Below, piece by piece: positions 37,022-54,400 of a DNA stretch of 64,000 nt; the stretch's first letter is position 1; each line of letters opens with the position of its first letter. The translations under genes were made by a program, and so were the position numbers. Origin of the DNA: Arabidopsis thaliana (lineage: Eukaryota > Streptophyta > Magnoliopsida > Brassicales > Brassicaceae); contig NC_003070.9 in NCBI RefSeq assembly GCF_000001735.4, forward strand, positions 2,480,001 through 2,544,000, in the 5' to 3' direction. The notes under the pieces were generated by a model that worked only from the letters and a program-made list of their open reading frames with translations, searched no databases and was not told the DNA's origin.

Positions 37022-38546
37022 TTAAACTATTGGTCTGTATAAGTGCACTATGCGCTTGTTGGTTGGTTGAACCGGCCTCGCATTCGAATTAGCATCCTAA
37101 TAAATATCATTCAAAACACTAGTTAAAATAATGAAAAAAGAATGAATAAATTGGATGGAAAAAAGCATCATCATGGGATGAATATTCCATTGACCATAAG
37201 GAATCTCACTTACATCGTGCACTGCCACGCGGAGGAGCTTCACTTGTTTTCTTGTCACGGTCCTAACCTGAAATTTTATTAAAGGAATTAAACATTGCTA
37301 TTAATTAGGTAATTAAGACCAAAATGAAGTGAAAATAGATAAATAAATACCTTTCTAACGACGCTCCAAGTAACGTTTTGAGTGCAAGGAGGAGTGGTAA
37401 GTGAACCAGTGTATCTGTAATATTTTCTGCTTCCGATCTTAATTTTGGTGGGATCAATCATTCCTACATTTTTCTCAGCCTCCTCCATTTCAGCAATGCC
37501 CTCTAATTCTTTCTCCAACTAAAACCAACCCAAATTTTCAAAAACAAATAAATCAACAATTACTGTTGGTTCCAATATTACATATCGATGCAGTTAATAA
37601 TAGATATTAAGTTTTTTATATGTGTACCGATCTGATAAAAGTATCTGCTCTTCCGATCTTGTACAACACAGTCACAACAGCCATTCTTCTATTCCTGCCT
37701 TCGTGAACCATATGCAGCTCAAGTGCAAACCTGGTTTGTTTGCAAGTTCTAATACTTTTAGTTTTGTGAACCGATCAAGATAGTTTTGATGTAGTTAGTA
37801 ATTATTATCTTAATGAAATAGTTACCTTCTTCCATTAATAGTATGTTCAGACGGAGAGTGCCAGTGAAGCTGTTGAAGTTCATATTCAAAACCATTGATC
37901 TTAATAGTTCCTGCTCCATCTTCAAATTTTAACTGCAACAGGATTAATCAACACATGATTATTGGTTTATTAAGGGTTACGGTTTTTAATTAGTAGAAAC
38001 TAGAAGCACATAGGTGGCTCTATAATAATGGCTTCTGTGTAAGAATAAAAAGTTACCTAGTTTTATATATAAACACAACAAAATCAAACGAAAAAAGTGT
38101 GTGCTAGCTTAAACAGAAGATGAGTCCATGCATGTTTATATATATTATTATACCATGATGTCATGGCCTCTGTTCTTAAGAGTTGCATTTGAAGGATTAT
38201 AGTCTCTATTAAGCCTTCCAAGATGAGAAACAATGTTAACTCTCTCGTTCATAAGATCTATGGGAGATTGCATCTCTCCTTTTCCACACATTTCCCATTC
38301 CGGTTTAAGTTCTCCCCATCTCTCTGGCCCCTTCTCATCGTTCTTCTTGTAGTTAAACTCGCGTTCGTCCTCTACATCACCATTAAGCAAATTAAAGATT
38401 TTCATAAGTAAATAAAATAGAGAGAAATTTAAGTCTTACGTACCAACTTCTCCGTGACTTGAAGCAGCACTCGAAATCGAAACAATTGTGAAAATACTAA
38501 ACAGAGCCACAAAGAAGATGCAACTGATTGATGAGTAGTTCACCAT
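37022..38546 (-). CDS. ACA7: Alpha-type carbonic anhydrase (ACA7)
   Basis: Same enzyme family, intron positions and seven-exon layout as ACA5: 38444-38546, 38154-38371, 37826-37932, 37628-37730, 37351-37518, 37214-37267, 37022-37096; 275 aa. A signal peptide ([20 protein letters not shown]) directs it to the secretory pathway. Zinc ligands are in [12 protein letters not shown] and ELHMVHEG. The Thr/Cys region is [11 protein letters not shown], and NRGHDIM carries the proton-shuttle His. Exons 2, 4, 5 and 6 have the same lengths as in ACA5 (218, 103, 168, 54), so the two are local duplicates separated by OTP82. Position fits At1g08080. Confidence 0.93.
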
Positions 38547-41500
38547 CTTTGTTTTACTGAAGAGGGAGATATAAAAGCGTTACGTTGATAGTTTTAGTCT
38601 TTAAAATTTTGATCGATAAGTTATAATGAGCTTGGTTGGGAACACACATGCAGCTATAAATACTTATTGAGACAGATGATTTTGTACGGATTACTAGTCC
38701 ACAAGACTTCCCATGCTTTCTTAATTCCTTCCGGACGACATCTTTGACTTCCTTGTAAATATGTTTTTTTTAATATAATCTGGGAATAGAAGGCAGGGTG
38801 TGAATCAAAGCCTAATTCATCACCAAATCTCTTATCACTTTCAATTTGAATAAGAAAAGAAAATAAATCACAGTGGGATTTATCTTGGTTCATTCCGATT
38901 TTCAAGATATGGCACACAGAACTTTACTTTTGAAAATAATGAAGACATATTTTCTCATTTTAATCATTATGTTTTCATTTCTTCATATTATGATGTGTCA
39001 AATTTCAAAGATGATAATAATAAAAAGTTTGACATAAGATATTTTTAATAGCTGCAAAATTTAATAATTAAAAACTATAGTAATTGACACATAATACCTT
39101 TTTCAAAATTTTAATGGAGTTTTTGGTTTGCAAAAATAATATTCTAAAAGATAGAAGGAAACCAAAAAAAAAAAAAAATTGGCCTACTAAGTCAATAACT
39201 TGAAATCTAAAAAAAATGTTTTCTTTCTTTAATTTTAAAGATTTAATCAATATTTGTTTACTTCAGGTTTTTTGACAATTTGTTCCAATTATCTCTTAGA
39301 GGTATTAGCAGTTATAAATAAATGTTTACCATACATTAATTTAAGAGTTTTAGTTCTAAAACTTTTATAAGTGGTTGTGTCTAAAAATGATCGATGATAT
39401 TTAGATAATTTCCTGTTGTTTTCATCAGTTATATGTTCATTATACTTTATGAATATATATAATCTGCTCTATATTCAAGTTAATTAACACGGTAAGGATC
39501 GTCCAAATTTATAGAAAGTAGAACAACCACAACGAAAAGGTGATGAAGAAAATATGTTTCCCAAAAGAAAAATAATATGAAAACAACATATGCGTTGCTT
39601 TCCTGCGTACGACCAATTCACATCAGGAGTCAGGAGGACTCACTTTCTGAAATTAGTCCAAGAAAGAAATCTATTTAGGGTGGTTGGTTAAAATTTCAGT
39701 ATGTTTTAAAAATCATATAGTAAATAATAGAAATTCCACCCTAAGGATTCCTCAAGGTCAAAGAGCCGTTTCACCTTACCATATATTATAAGTTCGTAAA
39801 TGTTGAAATGTTCCTTTTGATAATTCTAATGGTCGTATCATCTAGAAACTAATTATTTTACACTATATCGATCATATTTTCTTGATTAATGTGAATAATA
39901 CCTAAGCGAGTTTGTGCCTTCCTTTTTTGAAATGGTCCTACCATGCATATGTCTTAAACTTCTTACTTTTTAACTCATATGGGGAAGAAAATGTAGTTTC
40001 ATCCGGTACCAAATCCGTGACCATCTCTTATGTGAGCTCCACGTCTCTCGCCCACTACTTGTTTATAGGTGACATCTGTGTCCGAAAGCCGATTTTTATC
40101 TTCGAGAAGATACTATGCTAATAATCAGCCGTCGTTTATATGCTTTATCTTAATTTAAACGATACTGCAAATCAACTTATAAGAAATCATTCATCTTTAA
40201 AATTTTAATCCATTTAAGCAAGCGTACTACATGCATCGTTACAAAACTCCTATTTGTCGTTCGTAAGTGTAAATATATAATTGGTGAAAACTCAGGCAAT
40301 ATGGGAGTGAAACCAGACTTTTATGACTTTGACATGTTTTCATGTCGTCTTCAAGAAGAGTCTCCTAATTGCATCATGACGATTGACGACTAGAAAGAGT
40401 GTTCGGTTCTAGCTAGCATCATAAATGAGAGTTATAATTTTTGGTGTTGACAAACACGACCGGGACATAGATCAGGAGATATAGTTTGTCTTCAAAGAAA
40501 ACAAAATCTAGAAATAATGATAGTCTTTGTAGATAGGATTCGAGTTTATAAGAAAAAATTAGATCTGCGTTGAAATTATATAGTGTTTTCATTTGATCGA
40601 ATCTCATGTTTTTTTTTTTTTCGTTTTCAGTTACACATTGTAATATAAGTATATTTATCCTAGATCATTTGATCGAATTATACTTATCAAACTTCGTGAG
40701 CCACGTGGTAGGCTTGCTATTTTGGGCCTATCCCTTTGGGCCTGGTTACCGATTACGGGCTTTGTCTTTTTTGTTTGTTTCAGTTAATGTTCTGTATTTA
40801 AATTTCAGGCTCCAATTTTTATGGGCCAAGCCCACTATGTTGGTGTCAATAAATATGAAACGCTCTCTGACAAAAAATGGATCAATTGGGTATTTTGCCC
40901 CTTAGGAGATACACAAAACTTACAAAGGCCGCCATGTGAATACTGTCAACATTGAAAACGTTTTCGTTACTAAGGCATAATTGAAGAAAAGCCTACTTTT
41001 TGTAGAGGTTATTCATGGGCCTAAGTTAATTAATTAGTAGCCCACACAATGAAGCCCTTCCTATCCCATTTAACACTAAATTTTAATTTCTAATTTTGAG
41101 TTAAAAATATTTTTAATGATATATGTTTATATAATATTAATTTTGCATGTTTCATCAAAAATACGCTTTGGAATATTGGTATAATAACTGTTTTTGTTAA
41201 TATATAAAATACCCACCATATGTAAATGTCTGCATATACATTATTATATATAGGACATTGATCATAAATGTAACGTCAAATAAAGTTAACACTTGGACGA
41301 TTGGATCTAAAATATATAGTTTTACAGTACTAGTAGTTTGAAATTGAAATTGAGAGTCAACGAGGATGTCAATATCTGAAATGTGAAAATTATGCAGAAA
41401 GTCTAATGGTCCGTCGTCATCAAATATCTAAATTATTGAGTTGCCAGCATTTGATAATTCGGCAAACCACGATGCAGAGCCGTTATCACAAAAAATAAAA

Positions 41501-43354
41501 TCAAAGTCTCTCCGACAGCCCAAGCGCTAATTAGAAGAAAATATCTGAATTAGTTTATTTGAGTTGTGACTTCAACTAATTGAAATTATACGTACATAGG
41601 CAAGCTGTGTATACCCCAAAAAAAAAAAAAAAAAACCTCGAGTATGTAGCTATTAGATGGATAAGTCCAAGAATAGCCTGTTTCCGAATAATCTACACTT
41701 GGCCGATGTGGAATCTTAATCAATCATTAGTGAATTTGAATTATAGTAAGGTTTGCGTGATATTTTTGTTTACGGTGAAAACAAAAACTACGAAACTGGT
41801 TTTGTAGAATCAAAATTTGATACCAATTTGCCGTCTAAACAGATAAAATTGTGGAAGGTGTGTGCAACTAGATCACAACCATAATTCTTTGTACCCAAAA
41901 TCATTATGTACATTAAATAGATAAAACGTCTGTTTTTCGTCTTCTTTCTTTGGAGTTCACTTTTTACTTTCTCCAAACGGTGGGGGCAATTGTTTCTTCG
42001 CTAAGTCATCCCTTTCTCTTTTTAGAGTCTACAGATTTTTCTAGGTTTCTCAGATAAGTTTACAAAGTGGTTCCTTCACGAATAAACGTAGCCCTAAAAC
42101 TCACTTATCCTCTAGTTTTTGGGAGATAATTACGTGGCTCGCTGCCTTTTTTTTTTTTTTCTTCCTCATGTCGGTAATTTTGGGTTTCGAATACAAGCAA
42201 ATGAATTTTGAGCATTACATCACTGTTCCGAAGATCCTTAATTTGTTGGTTTTTATGTTCAAACTAATAAAACCATGCATGTCATTTGGCTTAATAACTT
42301 GATGTCATTCAAAAAGTAAATAAACTGGATAAACATCTTACGACTTCTTTTATCGGTCAGTGAAAAACATTATTACTAAACGCTGGTATTATAATAAACT
42401 GGATGACATTAAAGTTCATACTTCATTTTGTAATTAGAAAACTTCTTTCTATTTATATATTTCTAATCTAATTTATTTATTTTCCTTACAGTAATTTTAA
42501 AAATGAAAAAGAATCTTTGAATTGTAGTTAAATATATAAATCATAATGTGTAATTCTGTACTTTAATTTAAATTAATGAGGTAATATCATGGATAATCAT
42601 TATTAATTTCTCTGACGTGTTGATAATCACATTATAATTATAGGATTCTCTTTTGTCCGGTACACATATGTGTCAGATTATTTAAGGAATGTACACACAT
42701 TTAATGGAGAAAAGATAATGAGCTCATCGAAATAGTTGACTTTTTCACAATTTAGACATGAAATTTTTGTCTTTTATCAAATCCCAACTTGTTGGAAATT
42801 TGACACGTCAGCGAGATTGATCGATACGCACTTAGTCGTTTGACTTTTTCAAATACCCATCGCTACAAGAGTACGGAAATTTGCGTGCAACCACATTCTA
42901 ATTATACGCATATCTACATATCAATCCACCGCACCGTCTAATCTACTCTATGATATTTTCAAGACCTTTTCAAAAATTCAGATCCGCTAGCTACTACGAA
43001 AATCTAAATGACTAAAATAAAACTCTTAATCGTTAACTAGATATGTTTCTATAATAATATATGTATATCATACTGTTTTATTTAGTTTGCCGTTTTTCTT
43101 TGTTCTAAAGTTTTTTTTTGGTGTGTTTAACACTAGTAATTTTTTTGTTCTTTTTAATGTTAAAATAGATATTTTCACCATCACATATACATTGACATAC
43201 GTATCTAGGGTTTAGATGAAGACATGTACACACACGATATTGATATTTAACTATGTGTTTTTCCTTAATCAACGATTTCAATTTTTCACACCGAAAATGA
43301 CATATGAAATCAATAAAATAGTTCTACTAAAAGTCCTATATATGCAATCGTAAG
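38547..43354. other. Long gene-poor region between ACA7 and the NRT2 pair
   Basis: About 4.8 kb of AT-rich DNA. Six-frame ORFs stay below 100 codons and none shows a domain. An 87-aa minus-strand frame at 38654-38917 and a 69-aa plus-strand frame at 39912-40121 have a non-repetitive composition but no recognisable family. Poly-A/T runs occur near 39161, 40611 and 41618. It may hold unrecognised non-coding RNA or old transposon debris, but I cannot support a specific call. Confidence 0.4.
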
Positions 43355-43895
43355 CAATTTGAAGAGACAACTAATGTGCAGCTAAGGCCACTCTAAATCC
43401 GACCGCCAAGGAGATCAATTAGTTTATTCACTAAAGGATCATCTTCCCCTTTTGTGAATACTATTTATTACCAAAACAAAACAAAAAAAACTATTCACAG
43501 TTACAATGACAAAGATAACCCTCCATAATTAATTAGGATCATAGACTAGTAACCATTCATATAGAAAATATCGTCGCCGTTACTTACGTAGCCTAAATGA
43601 TAACTCATGCAGTCATGCTGTTACAGCAGTTCAAATTAAGTGTCCAGGTTATGACTTGGTGAAAGAGGACCAAACTTTTAAACCTTAAGAAAAGAAGAGG
43701 AAAAAAACAATTAGCCTATCCTGTATCACTGTATGTAACCAGACTTATGTTTGGTTTCCACGCAATTTGACGGATACATGTTTCTATGATAATAATAATG
43801 ATAGTTTTATTACTAACACAACCATATTGTTGACTATCCATCCATAAATCATTAAATCGCAAGATGAGGGAAGGGTAGAGCGGTCATTTGGAAGG

Positions 43896-44050
43896 ATATC
43901 GGCAACCTTTGGTGATAAGCGAGAGACTAGGAAGATGCTTGCGGCGAAAATGGATTCCTCGAAAATTAATATTTAAATCGATAGTTAACCGTTGAGAATC
44001 TCCAAAGAATGCTTTTTTCATTGTCAACACTGGCTAGGAACCCTATATAA
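43896..44050 (+). promoter_or_regulatory. NRT2.1 proximal promoter block and TATA box
   Basis: The block 43896-44010 is strongly conserved with the NRT2.2 promoter. It includes GATGCTTGCGGCGAA, ATGGATTCCTCGAAAA and GTTGAGAATCTCCAAAGAAT. The TATA box TATATAA is at 44044-44050, 89 bases before the ATG. The block lies roughly 130-240 bp upstream of the start codon, within the stretch reported to carry nitrate and nitrogen-status control of NRT2.1. Confidence 0.75.
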
Positions 44051-44138
44051 GCCATCGTGTGATTAATATTCAGACATCGATCAAATAAACTTGAATCAAA
44101 TCTCAAACTTGCAAAGAAACTTGAAATATTTTATAACA

Positions 44139-45920
<1,782 letters not shown>

Positions 45921-47267
45921 TCATACATTCCACCCACGGTGGAATGGTGAAGGATGATCGCATATAAGAATATGTCACACAGTGAAAAAAAAAAATGCAA
46001 ATGTTATCAATGCTTGCATAACATTACTATCTATCTTTCATTTACTAAACAAACCTTTTGCTTTTTGCCTTGAAATCTTTTTATTATATATCAAAATATA
46101 TCTCTATGTCTTGAGATTTGATTATTTTGCATATATCATTAATGATTTGATAATATTGGAACTGGAAACTCCTTTGTTCAATTCATTAAAGAATTACACC
46201 GCACAATAAAGACTATCATTGTATCCCTTAAGTTGGTAAGGTGGGCGAAGGTAGGGTTAAGAAATGATCATGACATTTACTTTATACTTAGCCTTGAGAG
46301 GTGACCAACTACTAAATTGTCTGATTTCTTATTATCTCTGATCCCTATATCAAACTCACGTAGAAGTAGAAATCCAGTGTATGTAGTTTTCATTTGGCGT
46401 TTATTTCGTCAGTTGGAAAGTAGGAAAAGTGAGTATTGTGGGATATAGATGTTGAGAATGGTAGCTTTGGCAGTGCTGAGTTTCCATGTTGTTGATGTTT
46501 CAATAGGATATTAATTGGAGATAATTTCAATAGTTTGCTCTAAACCCCTTAGTTGGCAATTCTTTTGACTTCCAAAGTTCATCATCCTGGTACTCCTTGT
46601 ACACAATATAGTCATCACAATAGTTAACCGTCCGTAAAACCTATCAAATTGACCTTGTAATCAATAGGATCCTCAATGATTATAAATTCTGAACTTTTAT
46701 TTTGGTACCATTTTGATGAGTCTAAACATGATCTCGAAATTATTGCTCTCAAACAGGAAATATTTTTACAGGTTTAGAACTGGTTTGTTTTGTATGTGCA
46801 GAAAGTTTTAGAACTGATAAAATATTTATTTTAACACAAATTCATCCGGATATTTGTATCTAAATGCCTTTCTAAAACGCATCTATAGGTGATGATAATA
46901 TATAGAAGTTTTAAGGATTTGATGCGTATAAGCGTGTACAATTGAGTATAACAACTATTTATATAGATATAATTAGTATTAGTAATCTAATTAGCTTTAA
47001 TATCGCCAAGCAACAGTTTTGTTTACCTTTTCTGGTGCTTTCACTTGTTCTTTTTAAAGTTAGCAACACGTACACGTCAACCAAAAAGAACATTTAAGTG
47101 AAAAATCGCTCGTTACAAACATAGAAAAGAATAATCAAGAAAAACAAAAACAAAAAGCAAAACGCAATAAAAGCAAATGATGAAAGAAATGGTTCTTTAT
47201 TTTCCAACAGTTTATGTCCATTTCACATAAGTGAAATTATTAATTTCTTGATATCAATGACACATGA
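45921..47267. other. Centre of the NRT2 inverted repeat
   Basis: About 1.35 kb between the two convergent stop codons, holding both 3' UTRs. The sequence is AT-rich and unique by eye. It would be the loop of the NRT2.1/NRT2.2 palindrome. No gene is seen. Confidence 0.55.
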
Positions 47268-49078
<1,811 letters not shown>

Positions 49079-49157
49079 GTATTTTAAACGTATCAAGTTC
49101 CTTTGAGAAAATTCAAGTTTATATGATTGATGTACTAGATATTAGTCACACGAGGGA

Positions 49158-49329
49158 TTATATAGGATTCGTATAGCTTTGACAATTTCAAAAAAAAAAA
49201 GAAAAAGTATTCTTTGGAGATTCTCAACGGCTAACTAAACAATATTAAAAATACATTTTTTTCGAGGAATCCATATTCGCCGCAAGCATCTTTCCCACTC
49301 TCTCGCTAATCCCCAAAGGTTACCGATAT
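49158..49329 (-). promoter_or_regulatory. NRT2.2 proximal promoter block and TATA box
   Basis: TATATAA on the minus strand at 49158-49164, 80 bases before the ATG. The conserved block 49209-49329 is the inverted counterpart of 43896-44010, sharing GATGCTTGCGGCGAA, ATGGATTCCTCGAAAA and TTGAGAATCTCCAAAGAAT. Confidence 0.75.
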
Positions 49330-49659
49330 TCACCTCTCAGATGACAAGTGACAACTGTATCCTTTTCTCCTTTTGTGTTTCAGAAGTGGATTTTTTTTTT
49401 ACATGTCTGTAATACATATTATCTTATAACAGGATCAAGCACCACATCGTGAACTCATTAAAATCCATATTTAAATAATTTTTAAGCGATGTCATTGTGA
49501 TTCTCTTTTAGACCATATATTCTTCATAATTTCTTAAGGGTATCAATGTAATTCTATATCACATCGTATCAAGAATAGGAATGATTGTGGTGAATAAACT
49601 GCTGTCTCCTGGACGATTTAATTTGTTGTGGCCTTAGCTGCACATTAGTTGTCTCTAAA

Positions 49660-51450
49660 AAATCAATAAGCTTATTACTTCAACAAACTTATCATATATT
49701 TTCCATATATAACACTGTAAAAATTAGATAATTTTGTATAGCACATATAGACATAACTTAATTTGTTCGATATTTTAGTTGGTTGTAATGTAATTTGACT
49801 GGCATTAGCAATTTCACATGTCCTTTGATTATTTAAACATGGATTAATTAATGACTTTAATTTGAATAAATTTAGAAACTTTGGATTTCCCACAAACTAT
49901 GAAAATATATGCATTATGCTTGGATATAAACATAAAATATATAAGATTTGACTTTTGAGGTGGTCTGATTTCGAAATTCAAAATCTTCTTAATTTTTTGG
50001 GTAAATTTTGTTTTAAATGGTTTCAGTTGCTGGAAAAATGGTTGCTGCTTTGGAAATTTGATTAAACAACTCAGACCAAAAAAATCATAAATATAAATAT
50101 GTGACATAAAACTGATCAATGAACAAGAAACTTCCTAATCACGTGTTTATAAGAATAGTTACATAAAGAAATAGGTAGGTATTAAATCGACTCCTGCGAA
50201 TTGATAGGTAGAGCTATACGTCTTGTTCTAAATTATAACCCAAAATATATTACAATGTAGTTGTAGATGACGTCTTAAATATAACAAGAAAAAGTAGTTG
50301 TATTCGTATATTTTATGCCGTACCATTTCCGTGCCACTAGCGTATATACATCAATCTTGGTGACGTGGCCGGTGTTCCCTCTGTTGAGGCCTGTTGGGGT
50401 TTGAGAAAAGACAAAATTTTGCTGTCCGATTTTGGAAAGTCAACTTATCGATGATGTCACACCATTGTAGTATAAATATAGTAAATGTGTCTATCAGATA
50501 CTTGTCAAATCAAAATTTTATTTTATTTTAAACAGCATAATTGTCAAATCAAATACGAGTCAAAAACAACATTTAAAGTCTGGAAACGCCGGGGCAGATT
50601 TAGAATCTTGGAATGATTTATAAACCTATTACACGATCGAATTAATGGTTTATTAAATTTCTTGGTAAAGTGCTTGGTTTAGTTATACATTATGCTAAGT
50701 TATCTATAGGTCAAATATACCATTTCAATCCAATGTTATTTGATTTATTTAACGTAATAACAACGTGACGGTATAAGAAGAAAAAACGTAATGACGTCAA
50801 CAAAGAAAAAAACGTAATGACAACGTATGAGTTGTTTTATTAAGAAAATTTCAGATTTAAAGTGTCCGTCTAATGGAAAAAGAATTTGATTTTCCTTCAT
50901 CACATCTATTTGTTACCTCATATAATTTATGTATTTGTATCTTCTCAAACTACGTATATTAATCGAAATACTTAAATAGAAAAAAATGAAATTATTACTT
51001 AAAACCTAATTTTAGAAGAAACATCTGACTCTAAGTTTTCATTTTTTTTGTGGCCGTAGGTAAATGGTTATTGTTTTTTTTTTTCCTTAACACATGCAGC
51101 ATGCATGGCTCTGCCCCGAGACTCCAACTGGAGCTGAGAAATCAACATTGCTCATCAACAGTTTTAGTAAATACACAAAAAAAAATACATGTTTGCTCAT
51201 CATGCATATATACACTCATGCACACGTTTATTAAGTTTAGTATAAAAGTAGGTGTTTCTTGTAGTCATGCATGCATATATACACTCATGCACACGTTTAT
51301 TAAGTTTAGTATAAAAGGTCTTTCCCCATATGATATCAAAATTTATCGCTTTGTAAACTTAATCTGTTGATCACTAAATGTTTTATTTGTCATTGGGTTG
51401 TTGTCAACTTGACTTCTGATTACACGCATCTCTGCATAGATCGACATGGA
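49660..51450. other. AT-rich DNA between NRT2.2 and the hAT element
   Basis: Upstream DNA beyond the NRT2.2 promoter. ORFs at 49675-50119 are low complexity. A 106-codon frame at 51050-51370 runs through a tandem repeat and is not a credible gene. Confidence 0.45.
51201..51317 (+). repeat. 48-bp direct repeat beside the transposon
   Basis: Copies at 51201-51248 and 51270-51317, offset 69 bp. Both read CATGCATATATACACTCATG followed by CACACGTTTATTAAGTTTAG and TATAAAAG. It lies about 130 bp outside the hAT element and is not part of it. Confidence 0.9.
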
Positions 51451-51462
51451 TAGAAGTGTCAA
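51443..51462 (+). repeat. Left target-site duplication and terminal inverted repeat
   Basis: GACATGGA at 51443-51450, then TAGAAGTGTCAA at 51451-51462. Confidence 0.92.
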
Positions 51463-54400
51463 TTGGGCTGTCCAAAGCCCATTGGTCATGTCCACTTGAA
51501 CCATTTTTTTCATGGGTTTTATTGGTTGGTCTTTAATGGACAATGGTCTGAAAATTTGTCCAAGACCATTAAAGACCATTGTCCAATGGTCAGCCCATGG
51601 CCAGCCCATACAATGATGTTTATATACAATGATGTTTATATACAATGCATTTTCACACAATCTCGTTAAAAGCTCTATTTATAAAACCATAACATCAACA
51701 TGAAATCAAACCAAAATCTGTCATCCAAGTTGCAACCTTAGATCGGATACCATCATAACCTATAACAATCTGTCAAAGACATACATCATCAAATCAGCCA
51801 TGTACTGAGAATAATAAACACATAACCATAGGCTCAGAGCTTAAGAGAACAGCCATGCACCTGTTTCTTCCCAGTCTTGAAACGTTTATGCAAGGGTGGT
51901 GTTTGTGTCCTCTTGACCTTGGATCTCATCAGTTTCTACAATAAGAAAAACCGAGCTACTAATCTAAAAGTTGCAGTCCAAAAGCCATATAAGTTTACTA
52001 TTATAAACGAGTTCAAGATGTGAATATTACCAACGTCTTGAAATCCACGAAACCAGTTTCTAGTACATAGGAGGGCTTGCACATTAGTAGGTAAAAGGCA
52101 GCTTCTATATTTGTTAAGCACACGACTACCTATACTAAAAGTTGATTCCGATGCCACGGTAGTGATCGAAATGCTTAAGATATCACATGCCATCGATGAC
52201 AATTCTTTAAAACGCGAGACATTGTTTTTCCAATATGCAATAACATCCATATCTCTAAAAGAGACCATATCTAACACAGGCTCTTCCAAGTACATATCTA
52301 ATGGTGATTTTCCAGTTCCATTTCTTTGAGAAAAGTAAGAGTAAAACCCCTGAAATATGACCAACAAAAGAAAATATGACCAGCCGTATAGTTCAACAAT
52401 CACAACAGACAACCCATTCTCACTAAGTATAAGAATGCATTTTCATAGCCACTAACTATCACAACAAACAAACATACAAGAACAATACTGTAAACACACA
52501 AAATTAGCAACTTACATCATATCCAAATGGGATATCCTTTCGTGAAGATTGAGAAGTGCTTGCTGCAACGTTGCATGTGGTTCTTTTATAAGCTCCAAAT
52601 AGTTGAACCATCTTATCACGCACATGAGTCAAGTTTTCCTTACTGGTCAATGGATTCAGAATATTATAACAATATTCTAAAGCTGAGAATTTCAATCTTG
52701 GATCAAGAACTGCAGCCATCGCAAGAATGTCGCTGAAATCTTCCCAATATTTATCATATTTCTCCGTCATATCTTCCACCATTTCACGAATAGCCCTATC
52801 ATGAGAATCATCATGATCTCCCAGCCAACATTTAATCGCCCATACTTGCATAAAATACACGTTTGCTGTCGGATAAGACGAACCCGAAATCAGCTTTGTA
52901 ATCTCAGCAAATGGTTTCAAAAGGTCACATATCAGTTCTGCTCTTTCCCACTCCACAGCAGATGGGAAACTCTTATAACCCCTATCTACTTCTGCAAGAC
53001 TATGCAATACATCCTTAAACTGAATTGCTCGTGAGAGCATATGATAAGTGGAGTTCCAGCGGGTTGAGACATCTAAAACTAAACTTGCCTCAGTTTGAAT
53101 TCCAATTGTATCCATACAGTTCTGAAATAAATTTTCTCGAGTCTCAGATCCTTTCACATACTTCACAGTCTCTCTAATTTTCTCCAAAGCTCCAGATATC
53201 ACTTCCAAACCATCTTGAACTATCAAGTTTAGGATATGTGCTGAACATCTCACATGAAAGAATTCTCCGCTGCAGACAAGATGTTTTTGTAGCTTTCTCT
53301 TTAAAATGCTTTGCATAGTATCATTTGCAGAAGCATTATCTACAGTTAAAGTAAAAACTTTCTTCTCAATTCCCCAATCTTTCAACAGCTCACTAAGCTT
53401 CATTGCTATAGCTACTCCAGAATGTGGAGGCGGGAAAGCACAGAAAGATAAGATCTTCGTTTTCAGAACACCATCAACATCTACATAATGAGCTGTTAAG
53501 CAAATATAACTTTCAACAGTTAAAGCTCTCCACAAATCTGTTGTTAAGCATATTCTACCCGGGATTATAGCTAACTTTTCCTTAAGCTTAATTTTCTCTC
53601 TTTCATAAATCTTGTAGACATCAGAAGCTGCAGTATTTCTGCTCCAAAATTCTATAGAAGGGTTAACATATGTAAAGGCTTCTCTAATTCTTTCATATTC
53701 GACAAACGAATATGGAAGATTATGTTGAACTAAAGCCACTGCAATCATTTCTCTAAAGACCATCATATCCACCTTTCTGCTAATTCTAGGTGTACTTCCA
53801 GGAGTCTTCTCACAAGATCTCATATGACGATTCATGGTATTAGTACCATTTCGTCTCAGATTCAAGTGATAAGTCTGCTCACAATATTTGCATGTAACCT
53901 CAGTTTTCCCATTAGGATATTTTTGTCCTCTATCGAAGTTTTTCCAGCATGCAGCACGAAATCTACTTACACTACTTTTACCTCTCTCAACTGTCCCTGA
54001 AGAAGCAGTGTCATGAGGTAGTATCTGATCCATTTCTGGATCTTCATCGTCCATTTCTTGATCCTCAAGATTAAAGTTGTCTTCATCAACCAAGTTTTGA
54101 GTATCCAATTCCATATTTCTGACACAAATAAAGACATAAACACGTTTAGCAGTGATAAACAAAGACTGAACAGAGGTCAATGGGCTAGCTCCATTAGAAA
54201 AGTACATAACATGTGGGAATATCTTATCCACTATGGATAAAAAAAGAAGAACAAGGATCCTTAAACAAAAGCAATAATCTAGTGTTTAAACAAGGATCCT
54301 TAAATTAGCTTACAACACAAAGGGTCTCTACATATTGATGTGCTTCAATTCATAATGAAATTCGAAATGGCGAACCATAAACAAAATCTGAAAAGTGCCC

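Noticed and set aside
38654..38917. 87-codon minus-strand ORF in the ACA7-NRT2.1 gap
   Set aside because: Composition is protein-like but no family, start context or splice structure could be recognised; not enough to call a gene.
51050..51370. 106-codon ORF before the hAT element
   Set aside because: It passes through the 48-bp tandem repeat, so the translation is itself a duplication artefact, and there is no domain.
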